A DNA stretch of 37,592 bases from Lachnospiraceae bacterium (GCA_016291405.1 JAEEXG010000022.1:1-37592), one strand, 5' to 3'; shown: positions 14,972-23,909, counted from the first letter of the stretch. The notes: a model not told the origin generated them from the sequence alone. A program made the numbers and translations.

Positions 14972-15364
14972 CTAGAATGTATAGGTTTCGGGACCGTGTG
15001 TAAAGGAACTGAATGATGCTGTAGCATTCTTAAAGTAGAATACTTCGGTGTTTGGATCATCTGCCGAATACATTTGCTTAAGATTAGGATAAGCATCAAG
15101 CATTGAAGCCTTTGCTTCCACTCTTTCATCTTCCACAAGTTCACCTGATAATCTTAACCAGTCTCCATCCTTAAAAGCACAGATTTCAACCTTGGGATTT
15201 TTGTGAATCTGTTTAGAAACATCCTTCATCTTTCCTGTCTGGATGTATAACTTTCCTTCGAAAATATGTATAGTGCCAAAGGGGCGAACTCTCGGCTGAT
15301 CTCCGTCAACTGTCGCAAGATAATATGTGCCTGCTTCTTTTAAAAATTTTTCAACTTTTTGCAT
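14972..15364 (-). CDS. Pyridoxamine 5'-phosphate oxidase-like (PPOX) family protein
   Basis: A 130-residue split-barrel flavin-type protein. The pattern YYLATVDGDQPRVRPFGTIHIFEGKLYIQTG and the following KQIHKNPKVEICAF and WLRLSGELVEDERVEAKASML are typical of Clostridia nitroreductase-associated PPOX proteins. Cofactor (FMN or F420) and substrate are not evident. It is convergent with the GGDEF gene and lies 27 bp downstream of the sensor kinase on the same strand, so it could be the last gene of that operon. Confidence 0.82.
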   Translation of the reverse strand: MQKVEKFLKEAGTYYLATVDGDQPRVRPFGTIHIFEGKLYIQTGKMKDVSKQIHKNPKVEICAFKDGDWLRLSGELVEDERVEAKASMLDAYPNLKQMYSADDPNTEVFYFKNATASFSSFTHGPETYTF

Positions 15365-15391
15365 TCCTTAGCCCTCCGTTTTCTTTTTATT

Positions 15392-16702
15392 TTACACTTT
15401 TCTAAGCAATAACTCCACAGAAAATCCGTTATCATTGTAAACTTCCATGCCGCCAAGCATCTTTGTCATGTAAAGGCGCACAAGATATAGGCCAAGGCCG
15501 TATCCGTTTTGCTCGGAAGAGTTTTTGCCTCTGTAATACTTTTCACAGATTAAAGGAAGGTCATCTTCCGATACCCCGGGACCAAAGTCTTTTATTACAA
15601 CACGCACAAAGCGGGCTTTTTTACCGTTTTCTAAGCTAATGGGGCCTGTTTCCGAGAAACTGATTTTTATGTCAGTGCCCGCATATTTATAAGAGTTTCC
15701 CACCACGTTATCAATGACCTGCTCCATCCTTAATTTATCAAGATAGATTAGGCAGGATGGAATGTGATTTTCAATTATCACCTTTCCGTAGTCTTCAAGA
15801 TTTTCAAAAAGCTTTTCCACAACCTGAGAGTTTTCTTCTTTAACGTTTACCTCTATGTGGTCAAGCTCATCCATTGTGGCATGCATCACGTTACTCATGA
15901 TAGAAGAAACCGTATCGGCCTTTTTTGAAACTACTTCTACCTTTTCAACAGCGTCCCAAAGATCTTCTCTCTCGCTACTATCTACTGAAAAATCACCCAT
16001 TCGCCGCTTTAGCTTTAAGTCCAAAACTTCGCAGGTAGCCTTTATTACCGCAAGGGGCGTCTTTATATCGTGGCTTAACTGGGCAATGATTTCTTTTCTT
16101 GCAATTTCAGCTTCCATTTCACGCTGCTTTGAAGCCTTAAGCTCTTCTCTCATAAGGTCAAAGGCTTCAACGAAGGTGCCAAAAAGATTGTGTTTATGAA
16201 TGGGAAGAGGTTCATCGAGATTGCCCTTTGCAAGCTTCTTTGAAAAGCCCACAAGCTCATTGATTGGTTTAATCAATGAGCTGTAAAGGTAATGGGCAAA
16301 CAAAGCTACGCCTATAAATATAAGGGTCCACATATAAATTGCCGCTCCAAAGAACTTGTCTTTGATGCTCTCAAAGTTTTCAAGCTCCGGAGTCCAAGCG
16401 ATTTTTCCAAGGTATTCACCATTCGGCGCAAAGTCTAAAACAAAGGCTGTGTTTGCATAAAGTTCTGTCAGTTCTTCGTCAACCAATTCTTTGGAAAAGA
16501 CAATACGACAGTCATAATTTCTCTCTATGGTTTCTTTCTTTACGCCATCTAAGTAGTCAGCCTCCGCTTTTCTGAGGAGGTCGTTATAGAAGACTACATC
16601 TCTTCCTTTATAGTTTAGGTGATTGTTTAGATACACAAATCCATAAAGCACAAGGCCCATGTAGAGCACAAATAAAATGAACGCTCTTATTATCTGCTTC
16701 AT
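15392..16702 (-). CDS. Sensor histidine kinase
   Basis: A 436-residue membrane sensor. A first helix (about residues 5-25), a short extracytoplasmic loop of about 90 residues, a second helix (about 117-138) and a HAMP linker precede the kinase core. The phospho-acceptor is H211 in LSHDIKTPLAVI. The ATP-binding lid shows the N box (VIDNVVGNSYKYA), G1 (DFGPGVSEDD) and G2 (GYGLGLYL). It starts 8 bp after the response regulator and forms a two-component pair with it. Because it lies downstream of an FtsX-type transporter operon, it probably senses a peptide antibiotic or envelope stress that the transporter handles. Confidence 0.92.
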   Translation of the reverse strand: MKQIIRAFILFVLYMGLVLYGFVYLNNHLNYKGRDVVFYNDLLRKAEADYLDGVKKETIERNYDCRIVFSKELVDEELTELYANTAFVLDFAPNGEYLGKIAWTPELENFESIKDKFFGAAIYMWTLIFIGVALFAHYLYSSLIKPINELVGFSKKLAKGNLDEPLPIHKHNLFGTFVEAFDLMREELKASKQREMEAEIARKEIIAQLSHDIKTPLAVIKATCEVLDLKLKRRMGDFSVDSSEREDLWDAVEKVEVVSKKADTVSSIMSNVMHATMDELDHIEVNVKEENSQVVEKLFENLEDYGKVIIENHIPSCLIYLDKLRMEQVIDNVVGNSYKYAGTDIKISFSETGPISLENGKKARFVRVVIKDFGPGVSEDDLPLICEKYYRGKNSSEQNGYGLGLYLVRLYMTKMLGGMEVYNDNGFSVELLLRKV

Positions 16703-16710
16703 AATCGCTC

Positions 16711-17415
16711 CTAAATCTCCAAATAATAGCCCGTGCCCCAGACGGTCTTAATAAGCTTTGGATTATTGGGGTCTTCTTCAAGCTTTTCCCGAAGCTTTCG
16801 AATGTGTACGTTTAAGGTGGAATCACTAAAAAATGCATCCCCCCACACTTCGTCAAACAGCACTTCTTTTTTTACAATGGTGTTTTTATGTCTGTAAAGG
16901 CACTCAAGAAGTGTATATTCCTTGGCCTTTAAGGGTATTTTCTTTCCGTTTAACATGACAGACAAGGTTGATTGGTCCAAAGAAAACTTTTCGGTTTCTT
17001 TTTCCGTATCTTTATTTCCGGGGGCTTTCGCCGAATCAGCGCTTGCCATAGAAAGCCTCTTTAACGTAACTTTAACTTTTGCAAGCAAAACCGACAAACT
17101 GTAAGGCTTTTTAACGTAATCGTCTCCGCCGATTGAAAGAGCAATAAGCACATCGTCGTCGCTTTGACGCGCACTTATAAAAAGGATGGGAATCTGGGTA
17201 TCTTCCCTAAGCTTTTTGCAAAGGTCAAAGCCCGATCCGTCCCCTAAATTAATATCCAAAAGTATGAGGTCAGCGGTGTTTCCCGCCTTAAAAAAAGCTT
17301 CGCAGGCATCGGCCGAGTCCACATACTCTGTGGATATATCAAACATTTTAAAATATTCTGCAGTCATCTTTGAAAGATCGACTTCGTCATCAACTATCAA
17401 ACAGTTGTAATGCAT
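16711..17415 (-). CDS. Response regulator, OmpR/PhoB family
   Basis: A 234-residue two-domain regulator. The receiver has the acidic pair DDE (9-11), phospho-acceptor D54 (LLDINLGDG) and the conserved lysine in VKKPYS (102-103). A C-terminal winged helix (about 135-234) includes the recognition segment DSTLNVHIRKLREKLEEDP. It pairs with the downstream kinase. The 11-bp-phased direct repeats at 22161-22179, upstream of the adaptor gene, are the best candidate for its binding site. A probable promoter lies at the end of the preceding permease gene, so the pair may be transcribed separately from the transporter. Confidence 0.92.
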   Translation of the reverse strand: MHYNCLIVDDEVDLSKMTAEYFKMFDISTEYVDSADACEAFFKAGNTADLILLDINLGDGSGFDLCKKLREDTQIPILFISARQSDDDVLIALSIGGDDYVKKPYSLSVLLAKVKVTLKRLSMASADSAKAPGNKDTEKETEKFSLDQSTLSVMLNGKKIPLKAKEYTLLECLYRHKNTIVKKEVLFDEVWGDAFFSDSTLNVHIRKLREKLEEDPNNPKLIKTVWGTGYYLEI

Positions 17416-17435
17416 TTAGCACCTCACTTATTTAA

Positions 17436-17448
17436 CTTACGTAGTAAG
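17436..17448. promoter_or_regulatory. Palindrome in the two-component promoter region
   Basis: CTTAC-GTA-GTAAG is a perfect 5-bp dyad with a 3-bp centre. It lies at the predicted transcription start of the response-regulator gene, where a repressor could bind. Confidence 0.35.
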
Positions 17449-17475
17449 TATAACACAGGGCTTATTCTTCGGTAA
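17447..17475 (-). promoter_or_regulatory. Possible promoter of the two-component pair
   Basis: On the minus strand TATACT (17452-17447) is 17 bp downstream of TTACCG (17475-17470). The -10 is good and the -35 weak, and the -35 lies within the last codons of the permease gene. Confidence 0.4.
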
Positions 17476-19849
17476 TCATCTTTACAGGCTCTAAGGTCTT
17501 AATTCGTTTTCCGATAAGGCCTGCAGTCAAAAGTGCAATTCCCAAAATCAAAAGGGTTGCCAAAATATATGAACTAAAGTTTACATAGAAAATCGACTTC
17601 TTAAATCCAAATACGGAGAAAAGAATACTCATAACTTTCTCTGAAGAGCCGGCTGCAACTATGATTCCAAGGACGCATCCAATTAAGACAGAGGGCATAT
17701 TTGAAAGCATTGTCTGGATTATTAACTGCTTTGAAGTATATCCCAAGGCTTTGCTTACGCCTAAGTCTCTCCAGCTTCTTGTAATCTGAGTCTTTATAAT
17801 CAAGGATTCAACAAAGGCCACAATAATTGCTGTAAGAAACGCAATCAAAACAGCCACAGCCTTTACCCCGCTCTTAACTACGCCTATTGTGCCTTCCGCA
17901 GCCTGCTTAAAATCTGTAACTTCCACATCCGGGTAGTCTTTTAAAAATACTTCCTTAAAGTCATCAATTGTATATCCGTCCTTTAAAAATACCATGTAGG
18001 AAAGCATATTTTGATGACCTGAAATCTTTTCAAAGCCTTCAAGGGACATGTATCCCATTTGGCCCATGTTGTTCATTACCTGACACAAACCGGTTACAAG
18101 ATAGGTTTCTTCGCTGTTTCCGTTCTTAGCACTAACCACATCTCCCACAGAAACCTTAAGCATTTTTGCCGCATTTGTGGCAAGCATTACTTCGTTATCG
18201 TGTATAGGCACTCTTCCTTCAATAGGAGAAAGGTTTTGGTTTTGTGTAATATCCGAAAATCCTCTGGTGTTAAAGTTTCTTTCTTTATTTACTTTCTTTG
18301 ATGTGTATAAAAATGAAGCGTTTGTTTCGCCGTAAAGCCTTTTAACCATCGGCATTGCGCTTACATACTGAGCCATTGCCTCATCGCAGTAAACCGAAAT
18401 GTCCGCATAGTCAAATCCCACCATCTTCATTAAGGCATCATTACTTGAAAAAGTATCCGCAGAGCCAAGGCTTAGGATTGTAGAAGCCATAAGCACCATC
18501 ATAATGAAAATGACACCGATATTACTTTTAAATCTTCCGAAGGTTTCTTTCAACGAAAGAGTTATGGCTACAGGGAAAGCACTCTTTTCAAAAGGGAAGA
18601 AATTCTTTTTAAAGTTATGAGCATTAACTCCACCCCTTAAGGCTTCCAAAACCGTAGTCTTTGAATAGTCGGAACCGATTAAAAATGTAAGGCCGGTAAC
18701 AATTAAGCAAAGTCCCAAAGCTACGCCCAAAGCCAAATCCATGCTTACCGCCTGATTCCATGAAAGTCCCATGGTTATAACAATGATGACTCCAAGCCTT
18801 CCGATAAGCAAAGCTCCTATCAATACGCCTACGGCACTTGCAACCAAGGCTACGGAAACAAGCTGCACCACCAATATGGCAATTAGTTCGTTTACCGTAT
18901 ATCCCGCCGCTTCCATGATTGCAGTGTTTTTCATGTTGGTGATGATAAAGTTTTTAACACTGAAATGAATAACCACCATCGCTATAATAAACATGATTAC
19001 AGCAAAGGCACAGATAATACCAAGAAACATATAGGGTAAAATCATGGCGCTTCCACGTAACATATCGTATGGCACGTCAACCATGATGCCACCCGTAGCA
19101 CCGGGATGATCGATTCTGTAGGTATCAAGCCAGGTGTTGTATTCAGAGGTTATTGAATCCATAATTCCCTGTATTTCATAGTTACGCCTGATGGCTTCTT
19201 TGGTAAGCTTTGCCTTAAACACTTTAACCGTAGCATATCCCGATGAATTGTTTTCAAAATCTATATCGTTATAAACAGAATCAGAAACGTAGCAAAGGGT
19301 TATTCCTAAGTTAAGGGGTGAACAATAAATCGAATCTTCGTTGTAGCCTGCAACCTTTAAGTCGTATACATTATCGTTAATCTTGATTCTGATTGTTTCT
19401 CCGATTTTATAGCTTGTGCTCATGCTTACCGGGAGCACAATGTCTTTTCCCCGAAGTCCCTTTGTATCTAAGCTTGGCTTTTCAACCTTAATATCCTGAT
19501 CGTAAGAAACAAACTGAAACGTGCTTTCCGTTAACTGCTTATCCTTTGTGTGTCCGTATTTTACGGATAAGCCCAAAGAATCCGTTGTTTCGATTTCGCT
19601 TATATAATTACTTCCTTTTAAAAGCTCTGTCATCTTCGCTTCGGCTTCTTCTCCCGAATAAAGCATGTAAAGAACTTCCGGTCCGTTTGTTTTTTCATGG
19701 ACGGAGTCAATTACATTGGGAATCCCCGAAATAAAGGACATACTTATAAAGATAAGCATGGCTGATAGCAAAATCATCACAAAGAAAGTCTTCATATCGC
19801 TTTTTTGTTTCTTCATGTTGTTTTTTGCGATAAAAAAGAATCTGTACAT
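17462..19849 (-). CDS. ABC transporter permease, FtsX/MacB type
   Basis: A 795-residue membrane protein with two FtsX repeats. One helix near residues 20-42 is followed by a large extracytoplasmic domain (about 45-265) and three helices. A second unit starts near residue 420 with another helix, an extracytoplasmic domain and three terminal helices. This is the design of BceB/MacB-like mechanotransmission permeases, which expel or disarm peptide antibiotics or move lipoproteins. It follows the ATPase gene by one base and the adaptor gene precedes both, giving an adaptor-ATPase-permease order like MacAB. Confidence 0.88.
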   Translation of the reverse strand: MYRFFFIAKNNMKKQKSDMKTFFVMILLSAMLIFISMSFISGIPNVIDSVHEKTNGPEVLYMLYSGEEAEAKMTELLKGSNYISEIETTDSLGLSVKYGHTKDKQLTESTFQFVSYDQDIKVEKPSLDTKGLRGKDIVLPVSMSTSYKIGETIRIKINDNVYDLKVAGYNEDSIYCSPLNLGITLCYVSDSVYNDIDFENNSSGYATVKVFKAKLTKEAIRRNYEIQGIMDSITSEYNTWLDTYRIDHPGATGGIMVDVPYDMLRGSAMILPYMFLGIICAFAVIMFIIAMVVIHFSVKNFIITNMKNTAIMEAAGYTVNELIAILVVQLVSVALVASAVGVLIGALLIGRLGVIIVITMGLSWNQAVSMDLALGVALGLCLIVTGLTFLIGSDYSKTTVLEALRGGVNAHNFKKNFFPFEKSAFPVAITLSLKETFGRFKSNIGVIFIMMVLMASTILSLGSADTFSSNDALMKMVGFDYADISVYCDEAMAQYVSAMPMVKRLYGETNASFLYTSKKVNKERNFNTRGFSDITQNQNLSPIEGRVPIHDNEVMLATNAAKMLKVSVGDVVSAKNGNSEETYLVTGLCQVMNNMGQMGYMSLEGFEKISGHQNMLSYMVFLKDGYTIDDFKEVFLKDYPDVEVTDFKQAAEGTIGVVKSGVKAVAVLIAFLTAIIVAFVESLIIKTQITRSWRDLGVSKALGYTSKQLIIQTMLSNMPSVLIGCVLGIIVAAGSSEKVMSILFSVFGFKKSIFYVNFSSYILATLLILGIALLTAGLIGKRIKTLEPVKMITEE

Positions 19850-19850
19850 A

Positions 19851-20672
19851 CTACCACCCCATATCCTGAAGGAAGGCCTTTAACTTGGCATGACGCTTCT
19901 TTGCTTCTTCCAAATTGGGATTACTCTCATCTTTGTAATCTCCAACGTAAGGTCCTAAGTTAATTTCATCGGAAATCACTCCGTCTGCCAAATATATGAT
20001 ACGGTTTCCTCTCTCTGCCGCTTTTATTGTGTGAGTTACCATTACAATGCTCTGACCTTCGTCATTTAAGTCAGATAAAATGTCCAATACGTTTTGAGTG
20101 TTTTGTGAGTTAAGTGCACCTGTAGGTTCGTCGGCATAAAGCACTTCGGGGCTGTTTATAACGCCTCTTACAACAGCCACTCTTTGCTGTTGGCCCCCCG
20201 ACATCTGAGTGGGAAACTTATTAAAGTCTTTTTCCGTAATCTCTACTTTCTTTAAAAGCTCCTTTGCCTTTTCCGAAAGAGCTTTTCTGTTTTTATTCTT
20301 TAAAAGCCCGCACACCATGATGTTATCAAGGGCGCTCATGCTGTCATTTAAGTAGTTTTGCTGAAACACAAATCCCACATGGTCTCTTCTGAATAAGGCA
20401 AGCTTATCGTTGTTAAATCCTGAGATTTCGGTTTCTTTTACATTGCCGTCTTTCCCTGTAAAATAGGTGATTGTTCCCATACTTGGGCGGTCCATTCCGG
20501 AAAGTGCATACAAGAGTGTGCTCTTACCGGAACCTGAGTTACCCATTATTACGGTGAAATCCCCTTTGTATATTGAAAGGTTCAGATTTTTAAGTACGTG
20601 CTGCTGAACCGATTCGTTTGAAAATGTTTTTGATAAATCCTTAACTGTAAGGATAGCCTGTTTTTCGCTCAT
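19851..20672 (-). CDS. ABC transporter ATPase, MacB/LolD type
   Basis: A 273-residue ATPase that energises the adjacent FtsX-type permease. Walker A is GNSGSGKST (about 44-52), the Q-loop lies in FVFQQNYL, the signature is MSGGQQQR, Walker B is VLYADEPTG and the H-loop is MVTHTIKAAERG. About 30 extra residues follow the usual end of the domain (SDEINLGPYVGDYK onward to LQDMGW). This tail is charged and of unknown role. The gene lies 15 bp after the adaptor gene and one base before the permease gene. Confidence 0.93.
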   Translation of the reverse strand: MSEKQAILTVKDLSKTFSNESVQQHVLKNLNLSIYKGDFTVIMGNSGSGKSTLLYALSGMDRPSMGTITYFTGKDGNVKETEISGFNNDKLALFRRDHVGFVFQQNYLNDSMSALDNIMVCGLLKNKNRKALSEKAKELLKKVEITEKDFNKFPTQMSGGQQQRVAVVRGVINSPEVLYADEPTGALNSQNTQNVLDILSDLNDEGQSIVMVTHTIKAAERGNRIIYLADGVISDEINLGPYVGDYKDESNPNLEEAKKRHAKLKAFLQDMGW

Positions 20673-20687
20673 TTTTCACCTCTTAGG

Positions 20688-22058
20688 TTACTGATTTACT
20701 TTAACGTCGCAGCCGTCCGTAAGCTCGATTGCGTCGTTCCATACCACAATATCGCCTTCTGAAAGGCCGGATATTACTTCAGCGTAGTCATCATTCTTAA
20801 CGCCGATTTCGATGTTTTTCTTAACTGCCTTTTTATTGTTGTAAACGTAAACATATTCTTCCGAGTCATCTCCCATTATTGCATCAAGAGGGATTCTAAG
20901 TACATTTTCTTTGGAAGCGGATGTAATCTTTACCTTTGCTTCAAGGCCTAAAATGATCTCATCATCGGGCTCATCCAAGGTCACTTCAACGCCTACACCC
21001 ACAGCGCCTTTATCAGTCATTCTGGCAATTCTTGATACTGTTCCCGTGTAATCTTTATTCTTTATTCTGACAGTCGCCTTCTGACCTTCTTCAACATTAA
21101 CTATATCATACTTATTCACACTAAGTTTAAGTATTATATTCTCGGTTGAATCAAGCGTCACAAGATCCGTGCCTTCCGCTACATTACTTCCTTCAGTTGC
21201 GGACACTGTTGTGACGATTCCGTCAAATTCTGCCACAATGCCCTTCTTGGCGGTTTCTAAATTTGCAACGTTATGAGCGCATACAAGTTCGCTTGTTTCT
21301 TTAGTAGCCTCTAAGTTTTCTTTCTGACCGCTTGTAAGAACCGCTGTCTGAGTGGCAGCTTTCTGGCTTGTCATTTCCGCTTTATATTCTTTGCAATATG
21401 CAAGATGTGTTGCAAGCTTGTTTAACTCTTTCTGAGTCTCGATAATGTCTCCCGAAAACTGCTGATTATAGGCATTTTCCCTTACCGCCTTTTCAAGGTT
21501 TTCATATTCGCTTGTGCCGGGAGTTGCTTTTGCAAGCTTATCCTGAAGATTTTCGCCTTCGTAAGATAAATCAACTCTTTTATCCACAAGGTATGTAGAC
21601 AATCTGTCATAGGCTGCCTGATAGTCCGCAATCTGCTGATTTAATATGGCAAGATTAACGTTTGCTTCATTGTTAAGGCTTGAAATCTTGCTGTTTTGCT
21701 GCATTGCATTATTGTATGCGCCTCTCTCAGCCTCAGCCTTAAGCTCTTCAAGCTTTAACATGTAATCGATTTCGTCTTGGTCAAAAGAAACCAGTACGTC
21801 GCCCTTCTTTACAAAGTCGCCTTCCTTTACGTTAACAGAACCGATTTTTGCATTAACCTTTGAGTAGTAGGTTTCTTTCTCCTGTGTTTCCACATTACCG
21901 TTTACTTCCAAAATTCTGTCTACGACTCCTCTTTCAACAGTGTAGGAGCTAACCTGTGTGGCTGCATTTGCACTAAGCCATGTGCCTCCTACTGCTGCCG
22001 CGGCAACGATTACGCCTGCCGCAATAATTACTTTCTTTTTGTTTTTTAAATTAAACAT
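20688..22058 (-). CDS. Membrane fusion/adaptor protein, HlyD/RND type
   Basis: A 456-residue envelope protein anchored by one N-terminal helix (KKVIIAAGVIVAAAAVGGTWL, about 9-29). It then shows a split lipoyl/barrel-sandwich domain (GSVNVKEGDFVKKGDVLVSFD and later GIVAEFDGIVTTVSATEG) around a long coiled coil (about 115-270), followed by beta-barrel strands. In Gram-positives such adaptors accompany MacB-like or bacteriocin exporters and help in substrate capture or signalling. It is the first gene of the transporter operon; a large dyad and a direct-repeat operator lie upstream. Confidence 0.87.
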   Translation of the reverse strand: MFNLKNKKKVIIAAGVIVAAAAVGGTWLSANAATQVSSYTVERGVVDRILEVNGNVETQEKETYYSKVNAKIGSVNVKEGDFVKKGDVLVSFDQDEIDYMLKLEELKAEAERGAYNNAMQQNSKISSLNNEANVNLAILNQQIADYQAAYDRLSTYLVDKRVDLSYEGENLQDKLAKATPGTSEYENLEKAVRENAYNQQFSGDIIETQKELNKLATHLAYCKEYKAEMTSQKAATQTAVLTSGQKENLEATKETSELVCAHNVANLETAKKGIVAEFDGIVTTVSATEGSNVAEGTDLVTLDSTENIILKLSVNKYDIVNVEEGQKATVRIKNKDYTGTVSRIARMTDKGAVGVGVEVTLDEPDDEIILGLEAKVKITSASKENVLRIPLDAIMGDDSEEYVYVYNNKKAVKKNIEIGVKNDDYAEVISGLSEGDIVVWNDAIELTDGCDVKVNQ

Positions 22059-22088
22059 ATCTCTGTCCCCTTATAGTGTGATAATTAA

Positions 22089-22143
22089 AAGACTTCCGTC
22101 TGTTGTCGGTATAAAATATACCAAAACAACTTACGGAAGTCTT
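22089..22143. promoter_or_regulatory. Nested perfect dyad upstream of the adaptor gene
   Basis: AAGACTTCCGT (22089-22099) and its exact complement (22133-22143) enclose GTTGT/ACAAC and GGTATA-aaa-TATACC, with near-symmetrical internal loops. On the minus strand TTTTAATTAT follows, so it could act as a weak terminator or attenuator in the leader of the transporter mRNA, or as a protein-binding dyad. I could not place a convincing minus-strand promoter around it. Confidence 0.55.
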
Positions 22144-22160
22144 AATCTAACTCTTGTTCA

Positions 22161-22179
22161 ATTCTTAACTGATTCTTAA
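22161..22179. promoter_or_regulatory. Direct repeats, probable response-regulator operator
   Basis: ATTCTTAA occurs at 22161-22168 and 22172-22179, an 11-bp phase (TTAAGAAT on the minus strand). Two half-sites one helical turn apart are typical of OmpR/PhoB regulators. They lie between the minus-strand transporter operon and a plus-strand TATAAT at 22216, so they could serve either direction. Confidence 0.55.
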
Positions 22180-22215
22180 ATGGAATTGCAATATGCATCC
22201 ACACCATGATTATAG

Positions 22216-22221
22216 TATAAT
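22216..22221 (+). promoter_or_regulatory. -10 box of the small membrane protein gene
   Basis: A perfect TATAAT lies 31 bp before the start codon at 22252, without a convincing -35. The absence suggests either a weak promoter or activation through the direct repeats upstream. Confidence 0.4.
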
Positions 22222-22251
22222 GTTTATCTAAGAAATAAAGGTGGTAAACAT

Positions 22252-22620
22252 ATGAAAAGCAACTTATTAAATCGCTGGATTATAAATTCAATAATCGTAT
22301 TTGCCCTGTTTTTTATTCTCGTTTTATTGTTGAGTTTTAAGGAAACCATGGATTTTGCCAAAGGAAACTCATATGCCGCAAAACATATCATGAGGAGTAT
22401 AGTTCACGGCTTATTACAAAGCATTGGCTACAGTTTCATCGGAACCTTAACCTTCGGGCAATTGGTCTTTTGGGTTACAGAATTACTAAGAAAGCTAAAT
22501 GTTATTTCTTTTAATACATCGGGAATCGGTCAATTTATTGTTATTCCGATTATTACATTGGTGTTCTCTATTATAGTAGTAGTTTTAACCATGCCGCTGT
22601 GGTTTAAGATTCCGTTTTAG
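22252..22620 (+). CDS. Small membrane protein of unknown function
   Basis: A 122-residue protein that I do not recognise. It has three hydrophobic segments (about residues 11-29, 56-75 and 94-116) separated by short polar loops. Positive charges at the N terminus (MKSNLLNR) suggest an inside start. AAAGGTGG provides a ribosome-binding site 7 nt before the ATG. It is the first gene of a plus-strand patch set between two long minus-strand operons. It could respond to the same regulator as the divergent transporter operon, but no sequence feature shows its job. Confidence 0.65.
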   Translation: MKSNLLNRWIINSIIVFALFFILVLLLSFKETMDFAKGNSYAAKHIMRSIVHGLLQSIGYSFIGTLTFGQLVFWVTELLRKLNVISFNTSGIGQFIVIPIITLVFSIIVVVLTMPLWFKIPF

Positions 22621-22643
22621 GTGAATAAAAAAGGAGGTGGCCT

Positions 22644-22853
22644 ATGGAAACTGTTAATGCTACTTTACGTATCGATGAGCAATTAAAAGGACAAGCAGTC
22701 CAAGCGTCAAAGATTCCATTTGCCCTAAGGTGTGATGTTCCTAATACTATCACTCTCAAGGCTATCAAAGAAGTTGAAGACATGAAGATAAATCCGTCAA
22801 AGCATCAATCTTACTCTGATGTAGATTCCATGATGGAGAATTTGCTCAAGTGA
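22644..22853 (+). pseudogene. Internally deleted RelB/DinJ-like antitoxin
   Basis: A 69-residue protein starting METVNATLRIDEQLKGQA like a RelB/DinJ antitoxin. It then jumps to SKIPFALRCDVPN and the usual tail (TLKAIKEVED, YSDVDSMMENLLK). Relatives are about 90-100 residues. The missing stretch of roughly 25 residues is the helical part of the ribbon-helix-helix domain, so DNA binding and dimerisation are probably lost although the frame is intact. The ribosome-binding site GGAGGTG is strong. No RelE/YafQ toxin follows; the next gene is RhuM. It is probably a decayed toxin-antitoxin remnant, though a shortened functional antitoxin cannot be excluded. Confidence 0.65.
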
Positions 22854-22914
22854 TGGACAATAGAAAGATGTTGATAGTTTTTTGAAAAGATATGTGGAGG
22901 AATAATAATAGCTA

Positions 22915-23901
22915 ATGAATAATAGAGGCGAAGTTATTATATATCAAACCGAAGATGGATTGAGCAAATTCGAAGTTAACCTTAAAAACGAGACGGTGTG
23001 GTTGTCTTTAGATCAAATGGCAGAACTGTTCCAAAGAGATAAGTCGACCATCTCAAGGCATATAAAAAACGTCTTTGAAGAAGGTGAATTGATTAGAGAT
23101 TCAGTTGTTGCAAATTTTGCAACAACTGCCACCGATGGAAAAACATATTATGTCGATTATTTCAACCTCGATGTAATCATTTCTGTGGGATATAGGGTTA
23201 AATCACAGCGAGGTACGCAATTTCGTATATGGGCTAATTCTGTCTTGAGGGAATATATCATCAAAGGTTTCGCTATGGATGATGAACGTCTAAAGGGTAA
23301 TGGCGGAGGAAATTACTGGAAAGAACTATTAGATAGAATTAGAGATATACGCTCGTCTGAAAAAGTTCTTTACAGACAGGTACTGGATTTGTATGCAACC
23401 AGTGTAGATTACAATCCTAAGAGCGATGAGTCAATCCAATTCTTTAAAATTGTCCAAAATAAACTTCATTATGCCGCCCATGGTCACACTGCGGCAGAGG
23501 TTATTTATGAAAGAGCAGATGCAGAGAAACCTTTTATGGGTCTAACTTCATTCACAGGGGAATTGCCGTCGCTTAAAGATATAAGTGTAGCTAAGAACTA
23601 TCTTACGGCAGATGAACTAAGAATTCTTAATAATCTTGTTTCCGGTTATTTTGATTTAGCTGAAATTAATGCTATTGAACATAAACCCATGTATATGAGT
23701 GACTATGTTGAGCAACTTGATTCGGTTCTTTCATCCGGAAATAGAAAATTGCTTGATGGGCCAGGTAAAGTAAGTCACGCTAAAGCAATCGAAAAGGCCA
23801 CGGATGAATATCGAAAATATCAAAAGATTACTCTTTCACCTGTGGAAGAAGAATACCTTAGAAGCATAAAGAGCATAGCAAAAACTGTAAAAAAACATTG
23901 A
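22915..23901 (+). CDS. RhuM family protein
   Basis: A 328-residue protein of the Virulence_RhuM family. Hallmarks are IYQTEDG at the N terminus, TVWLSLDQMAELFQRDKSTISRHIKNVF (a DNA-binding-like segment at about 30-57) and DVIISVGYRVKSQRGTQFRIWANSVLREYI (about 90-120). The C-terminal half contains AAHGHTAAEVIYERADAEKPFMGLTSF, also family-typical. The molecular function is unsettled; genes of this type often lie in variable islands with restriction or other defence genes. GGAGG is 14 nt from the ATG, unusually far, and no closer start was found. A terminator follows directly. Confidence 0.85.
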   Translation: MNNRGEVIIYQTEDGLSKFEVNLKNETVWLSLDQMAELFQRDKSTISRHIKNVFEEGELIRDSVVANFATTATDGKTYYVDYFNLDVIISVGYRVKSQRGTQFRIWANSVLREYIIKGFAMDDERLKGNGGGNYWKELLDRIRDIRSSEKVLYRQVLDLYATSVDYNPKSDESIQFFKIVQNKLHYAAHGHTAAEVIYERADAEKPFMGLTSFTGELPSLKDISVAKNYLTADELRILNNLVSGYFDLAEINAIEHKPMYMSDYVEQLDSVLSSGNRKLLDGPGKVSHAKAIEKATDEYRKYQKITLSPVEEEYLRSIKSIAKTVKKH

Positions 23902-23909
23902 ATAAAGTC

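Noticed and set aside
22059-22077. AGGGGACAG before the adaptor gene as a fifth copy of the 34-bp repeat
   Set aside because: Only about eight bases match; it serves as the ribosome-binding region and lacks the TTAGTGG part.
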